A stretch of 64,000 nucleotides of DNA from positions 62,001-126,000 of the forward strand of contig JAACJK010000169.1 in assembly GCA_013368325.1 (NCBI GenBank). The letters run 5' to 3'. How positions within the stretch are numbered: position 1 is the first letter of the stretch; every line of letters begins with the position of its first letter. The translations under genes and the position numbers were made by a program. The stretch is from Ephemerocybe angulata. Its lineage: Eukaryota; Basidiomycota; Agaricomycetes; Agaricales; Psathyrellaceae. Positions 35,601 through 44,998 of this stretch are shown here, piece after piece. A model generated the notes under the pieces. It was not told where the DNA came from and made no database searches. It worked only from the letters and a program-made list of their open reading frames with translations.

Positions 35601-36609
35601 TCTACTTCTTCTTCTGGGAATAAAGCACAACCGATCCACTGCCTTCCACCCACAAACCGATGGACAAACCGAGCGTATCAACCAAGAGCTTGAACAGTAC
35701 CTCCGACTCTTCATCAGCGAACGACAGGATGATTGGGCAGAATGGCTCCCATTAGCAGTCTTCTCATACAACGACAAGGTCCACTCAGCAACAGGCTACT
35801 CCCCATTCTTCCTCAACTCCGGACAGCACCCTTGGAAAGGAAAAGAGGCCCGGACACGTGTAAAATCAGAACCTGCGCAACAATTCGCCGAGCGGATGAA
35901 ACAAGTACACGAGGATGCACGCTCCAGCCTCAAGGCAGCAGCTGAGAAGATGAAGGAGAACTATGACCGACATCGCCGGGATGCCATAAACTACAAACCC
36001 GGAGACAAGGTCTACCTCGAAGGGACCAACATCTCGATCACTCGTCCTTCTCGGAAGCTCTCGGATAAACGCTATGGACCATTCCCCATTGTCAAGAAGA
36101 TCGGACAATCTGCTTACCAACTCCAACTCCCTCCGAAGTGGAAATCCATCCACCCTGTCTTTAACGAATCACTCCTAACTCCGTTCAAAAAACCCGAATT
36201 CCCCTCTCAACAGAAACCACCGCCACCACCACCTGTTGATGAAACAGAGGAACGATACGAAGTTGAAGCCATCCACGACTCAAAGTTCATCAGAGGGAAG
36301 CTCCATTACCTCGTAGAGTGGGCTGGATACCCTGAGGAAGAACGAACATGGGAACCGGAACGGAACGTTGATAATGCAGCGGACGCTATAGCTGACTTCC
36401 ACCAAAAACACCCGAGTGCACCAAGACGGATCCAACCACACCAACTCCGCTTTATCCTGTACGAGAACCTTACCGAGAACAAGAGAGCGATCTTTGACTG
36501 GACAGATGGGAAACTGAAGGAAATCCGACACTACCGAGCGAGGGGGAGAGAGGCTGAAATCGTCGAGGACGACGAAGCTAAAGGGGGGGTGATGTTACGA
36601 CCTGGATGA
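32662..36609 (+). CDS. Retrotransposon pol polyprotein with chromodomain
   Basis: 1315 codons without a break from the ATG. Protease motif DCGSTG at residues 131-136; reverse transcriptase YMDD at about 484-487; RNase H ECDASDFAIGA and TDHKNLSYF; integrase zinc finger HHDAPTAGH...CEACQ at about 836-877; integrase core D (SIDMIGPL), D (SDRGTQF) and E (TDGQTERINQE) at about 908-1003; chromodomain (LHYLVEWAGYPEEERTWEPE) at about 1198-1250, which in related elements directs insertion to marked chromatin. The frame is already open from 32599, one base back from gag, so it may be made by -1 frameshifting rather than from this ATG. The stop lies inside the 3' LTR. Confidence 0.95.
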   Translation: MDSQILIPDVICPIPNKLYFDEESENQGRFKGKKGKPGTAEWVAQRLDDSPDRAVGLLLAWTHHKKVREVGDELVAKLRKLTDTEVVEALNGLATPKQYIRSLRTDRQLTANIVASTRDDKRSFSIEGLIDCGSTGSCIDAAFVKEEGINTRQLPLPIPVYNADGSPNNNGPITEVVELFIKIKDHTERIELAVSNLDKSKIFLGMDWLEKHNPSIDWQKKEILFNRCPLECTPLITGDPESDEIKWEEIEVGDRLLAIDIQGEIKIRAFQTTASKIAETKHKATKERTFEEVVPKCYHGFKDVFSKEAFDELPPRRAWDHAIELIPGAEVMDSRIYPLNPEEQKQLDAFLEENLKSGRIRPSKSPMGAPLFFVKKKDGTLRPVQDYRRLNEITITNRYPLPLIQELIDKLRGARYYSKIDIRWGFNNVRIKEGDEWKAAFRTNRGLFEPLVMFFGLKNSPATFQTMMNALFRDLINNGHVVIYMDDILIFTDTLEEHQKLVTQVLERLRRYKLFAKPDKCSFEQTEVEYLGVIVSHNKVRMDPEKVKAVRDWPAPTSVKGVQQFLGFANFYRRFIEGFGGLARPLSGLTGKKEWEWGKEQEEAFKEIKRRITTAPVLTMPNDKGKFRIECDASDFAIGAILSQQQLDGKWKPIAFLSHALNPTERNYEIYDKELLAIMTALSEWRQYLLGAEEIFECHTDHKNLSYFRKPQKLNRRQARWTTEMQDYNFTLHHRPGRTMAKADALSRRDGHDRGEQDNENVTVLKSEWFRALSIETDQDIMRRILKVCRNRDKSVEKALSQKEDGWEETEDGIITWKGRIYVPVDKKLREEIIRQHHDAPTAGHPGQYKTRELITRNYWWPKIQDSVRRYVEGCEACQRTKPKRTSPAAPLVPNEIPSRPWEIVSIDMIGPLPESNGSNAILVIFDRFSKKIEAIPTTTELTSKGVAELYRDYVFRHHGLPQKVISDRGTQFVSNFMTDLLLLLGIKHNRSTAFHPQTDGQTERINQELEQYLRLFISERQDDWAEWLPLAVFSYNDKVHSATGYSPFFLNSGQHPWKGKEARTRVKSEPAQQFAERMKQVHEDARSSLKAAAEKMKENYDRHRRDAINYKPGDKVYLEGTNISITRPSRKLSDKRYGPFPIVKKIGQSAYQLQLPPKWKSIHPVFNESLLTPFKKPEFPSQQKPPPPPPVDETEERYEVEAIHDSKFIRGKLHYLVEWAGYPEEERTWEPERNVDNAADAIADFHQKHPSAPRRIQPHQLRFILYENLTENKRAIFDWTDGKLKEIRHYRARGREAEIVEDDEAKGGVMLRPG
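36580..36592 (+). other. Polypurine tract of the retrotransposon
   Basis: AAAGGGGGGGTGA immediately before the 3' LTR, the usual plus-strand priming site. Confidence 0.75.
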
Positions 36610-37090
36610 TCTATTTATTCTTTTTCCTTTTCTTTTCCTTTTCTTTTCTTTTTCCTTTATTTCTTGTCTTTCATTTCTCTACTATTTACAAGACGCGTCT
36701 CGGTCACGTGACACAGCACGTGCGATCACATGCACAGGTCACCTGCTACATCACGGGACCAGCACAGCATCAGTCAGCACCTCAGTCAGCATGACATCAT
36801 ATGCACAGCACTCGCACAGCTCTTCGACTCATACACGGTCATTCCTTACATAGCATTCCACAGCTTCTGCACAGTATGTACAGCCTCGTATAGCCATAGT
36901 CACGTCACGGTCACGAAGCATAGCAGTATATAACCTAGGTAGATCTCACTGTATTTCCCCAGTCTTTAGCTGGTCAATATCACGGCCTTGTCTACAAGTC
37001 TCTCGCCTCGATTCTCTCGCCTCTTCTCTCTCTCTCGTCTTCTGTCCTAAGTTAGGGTTAGCAGCGCACCAGACCGGTCGTTCGCTGACA
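36593..37090 (+). repeat. 3' LTR (498 bp)
   Basis: Copy of the 5' LTR with one substitution. The pol frame runs 17 bases into it before stopping. Confidence 0.95.
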
Positions 37091-37095
37091 GTATG
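37091..37095 (+). repeat. Target-site duplication GTATG, right copy
   Basis: Matches 30403-30407. Confidence 0.9.
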
Positions 37096-40000
37096 TCGAT
37101 GACGCCGGTCGGAAAGAGTTTAATGAAAAGTACATGAATGTCAATGCATTGCTCGATCTCCCCATCACACCTCACGCCGACGGTAGACGCTTCGACTTAC
37201 GACCTGAGGAACCGCTCGTACTCCCTCCCTTCAACATGATGGAGGCGTTAGCCATGGCAGGACCTGCTAGCAAGCCCCGCAATTGGTCTCCGCTGAAACA
37301 GGCCATGCCAGCAGTACCCTCGAGCCCGTCTCCGTTTACATCCACCGCCGCTGCGATTCCGAATCAAGAGACTCCTTCTGCTGTTGAGGGCGCAGGGAGT
37401 GATATTCCAGCCGGGGCTGTCTCCGCTGAGGTCTCAAACGCCTTCCCTTCAAAGTGCTCTGGACCGATGTGCTCCGCTGTTTCTGATCCCGGAAAGCGAC
37501 TCAAGCGGGCATCACAGTGCACGTACACCTGGTGCAAGCGGTGTTGCGTACAGCACCAGAACGAGACCGGAGCATCGTGTAAGCTGGGTGACCACCGAAA
37601 TGCTGCAGAGAAGCTCAAGCAGGGTTCCACGTCAACAAGTACTCCAGCCAACAGAACTGCAGAGACGTCAGGCGCCGTTGCTCCCCTCAGTCTTTACCAT
37701 GGGCCGAAGCCGCTCAAACCAGCTCATTACGAGGCCCGCAAGCGAGCATTTGCAGAGACTGAGCAGACGATTCACCGAGTTGCAGAGGAGCGAAAGGAAC
37801 TTGAGAGAATAGATGGTATTTGTGTGGAAATACGATATTATAGCAAGGTACGAGCTCAACCTCTCTATAGTATCGTTACACTACTAACGACTTCTAGGAT
37901 TCTGCCAATGAGCCAATAATTCTTACCGCCACCTTCGCAACATATCCCTCATGCCGCCTCTCGTTTCTTTGTGATGATGAGAAATCCATCCTCGGAATAA
38001 CTAGTGACACGACGATTCGCGCGATGTTCTACCCTGCGACTGGTTCTTGGAAATTGCACAAGGTCTCAATTCCCTATGTTTTTGCAGATGCTCAGCAACG
38101 GGGAAGCGGTCCTCCTGTTCTGCTTATTCGAGACCATGATGCCCCCAGAACGCTCTCAATTACCGCGGCTGAGCAGGAACTTGCCTTGAACTATAGAAAG
38201 CGAGCGCCTAATCGGAAGTTGCCCATCGAGATTCCAGACAGTGATTCCTCTGAGAATGAGCAAACTGGAAACAAGCGCACGGTCGAGGATGCATTTGGCA
38301 CTGTTCCGCCGCCCCTAGAACGCCCACAGAAACAGCAACGCAAACTCGAAAACCATGCTGTCCCCAGAACGACTCAATCAGCACCCAGTAAGGCTACGGC
38401 TACCCGCAAGGTTGCTCTCCCAGACGGCATTCCCGACGTCCGAAGGCTCGAACGTGAGAGGGCGTCCGCACATGGAGAATGGCCGCTGAAGTACTTCATT
38501 CCGATGGAGAGAGGTCTCCAGCGCATCGCGGACCCGCATACCTCCAATTTAATTGGCCGCCTTCCACAGAAGTTCAGACAAGTCTTCGACTTGGAATTCA
38601 AGAAGACCGCTTACCACAAACACATGAATACGTTCAAGTACGCACCTTCGGCACTTCGAGACCATTTTCGATCAGCTGGATACTCCGACCGCGCGACTTG
38701 GAAGATTTTCCGGGACGTTGTATCTGATTTGTACAAGGATGATCCATACGTCCTCCGTCGACTAAATGCCGGTGGGAGTGGAAAGGGTGGGAGTGGAAAG
38801 GGTGGGAGTGGAAAGGGTGGGAGTGGAAAGGAATGTGATGACACCGAGGATCGAACAGCTGAGCCTACCCAAGCCGCAATTGAAGGAGCTGAGAAATGGA
38901 TAGCTTCACAGACGCCCAGCACGAACCCAATCTCAAGCCTCAAATTCCAGGACATATCGGTAGATGCGGACCCTGCGACTGAACCTACCGGAAGTGTCTG
39001 TGGCTTCTGCAGTGAGGTTCTCCCCGGACAACCGTCTGATTCGCTCAAGGCCATGCACCACCAAGTTACCTCGGGTAGCGCACCAGCACTTCTTGAAGCT
39101 CGTTACTGCCAGCAACACCAGGCAGAAAGTCTACGGGAGCGACAAGTGGACCATCTGCGCTGGCCGGCCACTGTTGACTTTAGTGGACTCGGTGACCGGG
39201 TCGAGGCATTTGAAGATGTCCTATACGAGATATGGCTCGATCCGTCACCAAGTCAATTCTATACGGCGTTTTTGGAGCGCGTGAAGGTGTTGGGGACATA
39301 CAACAAAGCTGCGAGCATGAAGGGAGATAAGGACCACATTGGAGCAGGCTAGTGAGTACACTGAATAATATTCCACCCTATGCAGCTTCTAACCATCGTT
39401 TTTATAGCTACGGCGAGAAGGGTCTAACTATAATCAGTAATGTTTTGCAGCTCCTATTCGACGAGTCAGCGTATTGCCACAAAGAGACGACTGGGATGAG
39501 CTACATAGACTTTCTCTGGACTATTCTCATTCCTGAGACCCTCACCTGCCTCGTTCAGGACGATTTGGGGGATGCAACGCCGGAAGATGTTGTGAAGGTC
39601 ATCCAGCTGAGTGGCCCGTACGGTCAATATCTTCATCCAGAGGATGAAAGCGACGATGGCGTCGAGTATCAGAGGCGGCTTGCTGAGCGGAGCGTTTCAC
39701 AGGACAATCTTCGTGATGGCATTCAGGTAGAAAGAGAGCAAGAGGATTTTGCCCCTCTGGCGCTTTCCGGGAGTGCGTGTCCATATACATCGATTACCGA
39801 CAGCAATGGGAACGAGGTCCTCGTCATCGATGACTAGACTATGTAGATCATGAGTAGCTATTTTTATTGGACACATTGAGTACTTCGTAGCACTTTCTCT
39901 AAATTTTACGAGATTCTATAAAGCCAAAAGAGTGTACAATCTCAATGAGTATATTCGACTACTAGACAGGTACAAGATAAGGTGCGTGGCCCTTGCGATA

Positions 40001-41061
40001 CAAGTTTTCGATGATGTTCTCGTTCCGGACCATGATAACCTCATCCAAGAAAAAGTCGAACCTGTGAGGGAGCATCTCTCGAGTAATGGCGAGGTATCCA
40101 CCGAGCCATACGTTCGCCTGTTCAGCTGCAGACGAGTTGAGCTTCCAATTGCCATCTTTATCAGCGAGCGCTTTCCAGAGTGCCGGATTGCAGTGTTTTT
40201 GGCAGAACTCGTCCGTAACCTTGTGTTTCGACTTGAAGTGAAAAACATCGACCGGAAGCATGACATACATGAAGAAGTCATCCTTGCATGCTTGGAGATG
40301 ACTCTGCAACTGGCAGTTATTGTCGTAGAATATTATGTCGGGCACTTGGTCTGGATCGAACTGATAAACTGATTTGAGAAAATCCTGGAGCAAGACGTTG
40401 ACGTGGTAAGTAATCATAAAGCAGGAAATGCATAGAACGAGTGCACCTTAACACCAGATATCGCTTCAGCTCCATGCATGGTTGCTCGAGCAGCAATAAC
40501 ACCACAGCAAAACACGACTAGCTGCTCGTTGTGTGTCCTTCTCCGGGCAAGACGTACTTTGATGCGCTGGTTCCCTGCGTCGGATTTGTGCGAAGGGTCA
40601 CTGCTGTCCTCAATGGCCTCTTCAGCAACGAAGCTGTCAGGATCCAAGGTGTTGAGGAGATGTGGAATATTAGCATCCTCCAATCGTTTTTTGAGCTGGA
40701 AGAATGCTTTCCGACGCTCGTTGTATCCGTCCTCCCATTCTTGGTGCTTTGGTTTGCTGCATGCCTTCTTTCCCTTCATCACTCTCTCCGTACAGTCCTC
40801 CACAACACATATATGCTGGTGAGTCTTCATATGATCCATGCAGTATCGCGCACGGTTGTTGACTAGCGGGTCTGGGCAGTTGTGAACTGCACAGCACGGT
40901 CGTCCGAGCGTGATGCCGTCCGTAACAACACCTCGAAGCGGTCCTGCATCTGCTCAGAGGGATGAATCACCGAGATTAATATTAAGAACTCACTATTGGT
41001 ATCAGGATCGATGATTTCGCATTTCGTGCATGCATGCATTCGTTGAGGTAGGCCGTACTGG

Positions 41062-42124
41062 GCGATTCACAAAGTAAGTTGGTAACGTACTTGGGTCCCC
41101 TACAAAATTAACTTTATCTAACATTATCTACCCAAGTACATTTGTAAAGGATAAGTTAGCTGTAAGTTAGCTTGAAGTTCGCTTCAAGTTAACTTCAAGC
41201 GAACTTCAAGCTAACTTACAGCTAACGTCAAGTATATATTCAAGTGAATTTGGTGAGGAGGAGAGTCTTGTATATCGCTCTGAGGTGGATATACATATAT
41301 TTGAAGCTATCCTGCTATCAGAACGTTGCACAGCTGGGGCCCAAGTTGGATGAATTGTGCATAGAGTCTTTACAACAATAAATGCGAAAAGGTGCAGTAC
41401 CCCAGCAGATGCAGGTGAGAGCACCCGCGCTACTACCTCAACGTATATCTTAGTAAGGCACAGAACACGATTCTTGGTCTTTTTTCGGTCTACCTGATAA
41501 CTATGCATTGAGAGCCGAGGAGAGAGCAGCTCTCAACCCTCCAGTGGCACATTCAGGGCGATGCCCTCAGCATGGTTTCACTGGTGTGTTCTAGTACACC
41601 ACGGTAAAAGATATACTCGACGCCTCAGCCAAATCCAGAGCCCAACCCATTCCGATGATGCATCTGGAAAATGCTAATACGTGCGTGTGATCAGATTTTC
41701 CGTCCCCGTGGTACTTCGCGCCTGAGCATCCTAACACCTCCTGTCTATACTAAATAATATTGAAATATAATGTGAAAGATCTGACTGGACGACCGAGGGC
41801 ATATGACTGAGTAGAAGGGAGAGAAGCTGAACGACATACTGGCGCACCGCGCACGGCCCATTACCTCCTGCAAATGGATTTCTTCAACCTCCAGGCTACC
41901 AACACATACAGAACGGTGCCCAGTAGTAGAATAAATTTGGAATAAATACCAAGGAAACCCGAAAGGAAAGAAATTTAATGGACGAGAAACAACTATATTC
42001 CTACATACATTGTTTTGCCAAGTTTACTTGAGGGAAAGTTAGAAAAGCGACCAAGTTAACACGGATAACTTGGGTCGTACTTGCAGGCAAAAAAGTACGT
42101 ACTCAAGTAACTTTATTCCCAGTC
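41062..42124. mobile_element. 1.06-kb inverted-repeat element (MITE-like) inside the transposase-like gene
   Basis: Flanked by the exact 10-bp direct repeat GCCGTACTGG (41052-41061 and 42125-42134). The ends are imperfect inverted repeats sharing AAAGT..A.TTG and ACGTACTT (17 of 22 positions). No coding frame inside. A 9-11-bp target duplication is typical of Mutator-like elements, which is only a suggestion. Confidence 0.7.
41155..41226. repeat. 72-bp near-perfect palindrome
   Basis: Starts GTTAGCTGTAAGTTAGC and ends in its reverse complement. The whole stretch equals its own reverse complement except for one mismatched base pair. Centre sequence TTAA. It lies inside the 1.06-kb element and would form a long hairpin or cruciform. 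Confidence 0.9.
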
Positions 42125-43272
42125 GCCGTACTGGCTTATGCGAGTGTTTCGTGCTTCCATCGCAACACGTAGTCGGGCTTCTTGAGTTCCAGTATCGTTG
42201 AGGGACAGAGTCTCGCCCCTCACTTCTGAGTCTCGCAAAAGAGCTTTGAGAAAGAAAGCGTCCCAGACTTGTTCAGTTGTAAGAAAGCGCTTCTCGGGAC
42301 CCCAGATCGACGGGTGATGAACTTCTTCAGGATGAGGATTCGCCATGCAGGTATTGTAGATATTTGCGCAGTTACTCCCTGAGACCCACGCAAACACCAT
42401 CTGGGCCGTAAATAGTTCGCACAGGGATCGATCGATGAAGGCGCGTTCTTGGAAATGTATGATGGGCAGAACAACAGCTGAGTAGTATTTCCGGATTGTG
42501 TGCTGGACATAGTAGTCTGGATAGTATCGAATTTTGCATGCTATTGAGGAGTTAGAGACGAGGTATGTGTTTCTATAGATGCCAGACTTACCAGTACAGG
42601 ATAACGAAGACACATACCCCCCATAGGCTCCATTGCCCGAGAAGTAGGTGATTGCATACCGGAAATGTCCTCCTAGACGTGCCTTGCAGACCTGACAGAA
42701 TTTCGACGGGGGGTAGAACATAAAGGGGCCTTAAAAGGTGTAAGTACAACTATGCCCACTCACTAGCCAAGGTATACACTCACCAATACGCTCCGTGGCA
42801 CGAGGATCCTTGTTGCCGTGACGAAGAAACAAGTTGATCTCCCGCGGTGTCAACTCCTGAATTTCTGTCGAGTCCCAGATATACCCCTTCAAGGTGGACC
42901 AAAGCTGGATGGTGGCACGGTCATCGAGGCCAATCGTGTCCCTCAAGAAGTCGTGGATATAGATGGGGAGCTTGAGAGGGGGTTCCAGAGATACCATTGC
43001 CAAATCGATCTCTCTCCTCAACCGGCATCCAAATTTCCAGAATTTCGACAGCTGATCGAACGTAGTACTCTGTGCCACACGATTAGGCATGGAGCCAATG
43101 ACAGTGGACAGAATATGCAGTGGTATAGCGTCGAGAGGGGCCATCGGAGGGAAGGAAGTTGGATTGTAGTCTCGATGGAACTTGTAAGTTACATTTATAG
43201 CCGCTGGATTGTCGAGGAGCGGTCCAAGCAATGCCCGTTACCATGGCGCATGTTGCTAACCACAGCCGGGTT

Positions 43273-43415
43273 GAAAAAAGAGAACTCGATTGTTGCTGCG
43301 AGGAAAGTCAGAGACAAAAGAGAACTCCGAACAAAACGAAAGAGAAAAAGAGAACACGGCACGTGAGTTCCGACCGGTTCTCATTCGAGTTCAGTTCTGT
43401 TCTCTTTGTGGGAAA
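43273..43415 (-). repeat. Right terminal region of the KDZ-type element (imperfect inverted repeat)
   Basis: Reverse-complement counterpart of 29747-29865 with AGAGAAC, CTGAACTCG and CACGTGC. Upstream of the transposase-like gene starting at 43144. Confidence 0.5.
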
Positions 43416-43463
43416 GAGAGATTTCTTTTTCTAACGCGGATGTCCTCACACCGAACGGCTCAG

Positions 43464-43626
43464 CGTCATCAAGGAAGCAAGACTGGACCTTGCTACAGTC
43501 GCCAGGGAAGTCGCTACGCTGCACGCACCAATCGAGGATCTTAAGGAGGAGTCGCTCGAGGCGTACAGAAGCGATATGAATGTTTGGGACGATCTATTCA
43601 ACAGGTACAGGAGTCGGATGGGGTAA
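43464..43626 (+). pseudogene. 3' exon of a short host gene, beyond the KDZ-type element
   Basis: Preceded by a good intron end: a pyrimidine run, CTAAC at 43431-43435, and CAG at 43461-43463. The exon reads VIKEARLDLATVAREVATLH, then PIEDLKEESLEAYRSDMNVW and DDLFNRYRSRMG, ending TAA: an amphipathic, charged helix-rich tail in keeping with the short 5' piece at 29617-29745. Together they suggest one small gene split by the element. It overlaps tail-to-tail with the minus-strand gene at 43598. Family unknown. Confidence 0.45.
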
Positions 43627-44016
43627 AATAGCCTGATATCGCGGTGTAGCCGGGCGGACGATGGGCGTTGTGTAGTAATTGTGCGGCGCATTCGATAGCT
43701 TCGTATCTATTTTTGACCATCTTCGTACTTAATCTCTCCGCTTTCACCAGCATGGCAGTATGGCCTTGGTCGTCAATGGTATTAAATTTGAGATGTAGCG
43801 GCGAGTTGATCTGCTCCCCCTGTTCGGAGGTAGAAGTTCCCACTGACGAAGCAGGTGACCAGGCAACGCACGGGCTCGCGTTAACGAGGAGCATCTGATC
43901 ATTTCCTAGACTGGCGAAGCCTGCTGCCTGAAGCAACTTACAACTGTTAGTGTACAAATGATGGACCTACCGTATACCAGTGGCAGGAATCCGCAGAGAT
44001 CTGCAGGATCGCTCAT
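43598..44016 (-). CDS. Short protein of unknown family, 2 exons
   Basis: Exon 1 starts at 44016 (MSDPADLCGFLPLVY) and exon 2 covers roughly 43920-43598 (GFASLGNDQMLLVNASPCVA... to TAISGYFTPSDSCTC). The intron has a GTAGGT donor and one of two adjacent CAG acceptors (GCAG/CAG), which are both in frame. About 120 aa, no signal peptide from this start. An upstream in-frame extension (MDIAKYSIPLHILCRLAPFI) is hydrophobic and may be leader sequence or a missed signal. Convergent with the split gene on the other strand. No family was recognised. Confidence 0.5.
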
Positions 44017-44200
44017 GATGAGTTCGGATCGGGGGGCATTGGGGGCATCAGAGTTACGAAGTATGTTGATTCTCAAGTACACGAGAACAAATGATTCGAC
44101 GAATAAATAAATAAATGGCGCTAAGCGACAGAGGATATGCAAAGGAATGGAATATTTGGCAATGTCCACACACTATATAACTGTCCTTGCCACTGGGACT

Positions 44201-44888
44201 CTACCTCCTCTTGGCACCACCAGCCTTCACGGCGGGCTTCGCGGCCTTTACTGCTCCTTTCTTGGCTGGAGGCTTCTTGTGGGCCCCCTTGCTGCCTGCG
44301 CCGGCTCGCACGTTCACCACCGCCGTCAGCCTGATGGTCGTTCCGTCCACGACATTGAGCTGCGCCAGAGTGGGATCGTTAGCGTTGGCCCAGTCGACGT
44401 GGACTGCCCGCCCGCCGATGTCAACGAGGAGCTCCTCGAGCGCGAAATCGCCAGTCCCAGCGTAGTACCGGTTGTGCCATTGGAAGATCGCGAGGCCGAT
44501 TTCGGTGTTGGTCGGCAGAGATAGCTCTCTGAGCTCATTTTTGGGCATGAGCAGGAATTTGACCCTGACGTTGGCGCGCGCCTCGAGCTGGTCCTCGACT
44601 TCAAGCGCGCGGCGGTGCGCAACTACAGCCTCTTCGAGGAAGGAGCGGAGGGAATGCTGGAATGGAACGTCGATGGTATCGCTTCTGGCACTCAGGCTGT
44701 CGTAGCCATAGTCAACAATAGAACGAGCGTTCAACTCGTCGTACTCCTGTAATAACACGGTTGTTAGGATATCGAGCGCTCGTCACACAGGTTTAGGCTG
44801 ATGGACTCACGACGTGTGCATAAGCAGATAACAAGAGGGAGCTGGCAGCAACAGCGAGCGTTGCCAGTGGGGCGAAGGAGAACTTCAT
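44201..44888 (-). CDS. Small secreted protein, probable ubiquitin-like fold with Lys/Ala tail (paralogue 3)
   Basis: Exon 1 (44888-44811, 26 codons) encodes a signal peptide (MKFSFAPLATLAVAASSLLL). A phase-0 intron (GTGAGT...TACAG) joins exon 2 (44746-44201); about 207 aa. HSLRSFLEEAVVAHRRALEV matches the helix of the proteins at 3508 and 5444. The middle (STRAND-type VRVKFLL, then PTLAQLNVVDGTTIRLTAVV) ends like a ubiquitin-like fold. Unlike its relatives it has a basic tail (KKPPAKKGAVKAAKPAVKAG) resembling linker-histone tails. The distal promoter sequence is duplicated at 50.7-51.0 kb. Function unknown. Confidence 0.75.
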
Positions 44889-44987
44889 TATGTTCTGAAA
44901 TCGACTAGGGTTTTGAAAGATTGTTCGAGATGTGGTTGTAGCGAATGTGACTGGGATGGTGATAGCTATTTACCGTTGAACCTCTAC

Positions 44988-44998
44988 CTTTTTATATG
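44988..44998 (-). promoter_or_regulatory. TATA box of paralogue 3
   Basis: On the minus strand GCATATAAAAAGG, about 100 bases before the ATG at 44888. The flanking sequence (GGCGCCTTCAGGAAG) is also present at 50.98 kb, where the TATA part is lost. Confidence 0.55.

Larger units (their letters stand above)
30408..37090 (+). mobile_element. Ty3/Gypsy chromovirus LTR retrotransposon (Tf1/sushi-like), 6683 bp
   Basis: Two 498-bp LTRs, beginning TGTTACGACC and ending CGCTGACA, flank gag and pol and differ at one base. The element is bounded by a 5-bp duplication, GTATG, at 30403-30407 and 37091-37095. The order protease, reverse transcriptase, RNase H, integrase, chromodomain places it among chromoviruses. 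It sits in an exon of the Rtc4-like gene. The near-identical LTRs mean a recent insertion. Confidence 0.95.
30098..39837 (+). pseudogene. Rtc4-like zinc protein gene, interrupted by an LTR retrotransposon
   Basis: Exons: 30098-30274, 30335-30407 continuing at 37096-37847, 37898-39351 and 39408-39837. The split second exon measures 73+752 = 825 nt, so without the insert the frame is intact and would give about 961 aa. Seen in order: a GRF-like segment (VCRGTGEPENAGRYYEGC); a Cys-rich cluster (CTYTWCKRCCVQHQ with flanking C and H); a low-complexity linker including GGSGK repeated four times (about 38771-38830); and a C-terminal block (CGFCSEVLPGQPSDSL, ARYCQQHQAE, FEDVLYEIWLDPSPSQFYTA, YYGEKGLTIISNVLQLLFDE) that I read as an Rtc4-like domain. 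The yeast namesake affects telomere capping; the role here is unknown. Its position inside the KDZ-type element makes it likely cargo. Translation now runs into the LTR, so it is inactive. Confidence 0.65.
39962..43144 (-). pseudogene. KDZ-type transposase-like protein with CxC5/CxC6-like zinc clusters, interrupted
   Basis: Exons: 43144-42784, 42729-42592, 42540-42125 continuing at 41051-40991, 40949-40447 and 40384-39962. Without the 1.06-kb insert the phases fit throughout, for about 633 aa. N-terminal part: IYIHDFLRDTIGLDDRATIQ and INLFLRHGN. CxC5-like part: FYPPSKFCQVC, SLSCTACKIRYYPDYY, GSNCANIYN and TTEQVWDAFFLKALLRD. CxC6-like part: MHACTKC, VVTDGITLGRPCC, RYCMDHMKTHQHICVVEDC and KKACSKPKHQEWEDG. 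C-terminal RNase H-like part: DIIFYDNNCQLQSH, LPVDVFHFKSKHKVTDEFC, NSSAAEQANVWLGGY and RFDFFLDEVIM, carrying the acidic residues expected of the transposase. It would cut and move the surrounding element. The insert adds a stop at 42113, so this copy is inactive. Confidence 0.75.
29745..43425. mobile_element. Candidate KDZ-type DNA transposon with two convergent genes (carrying two later insertions)
   Basis: Both edges share inverted sequence: ACAAA, then AGAGAAC, then CTGAACTCG, then a CACGTGC block and more AGAGAAC/GTTCTCT motifs (left 29747-29865, right 43273-43415). Inside are an Rtc4-like gene pointing right and a KDZ-type transposase-like gene pointing left, so both promoters lie in the terminal repeats. 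Without the 6.68-kb retrotransposon and the 1.06-kb element it would be about 5.9 kb. Exact ends and target duplication could not be fixed by eye; limits are approximate. Confidence 0.5.
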
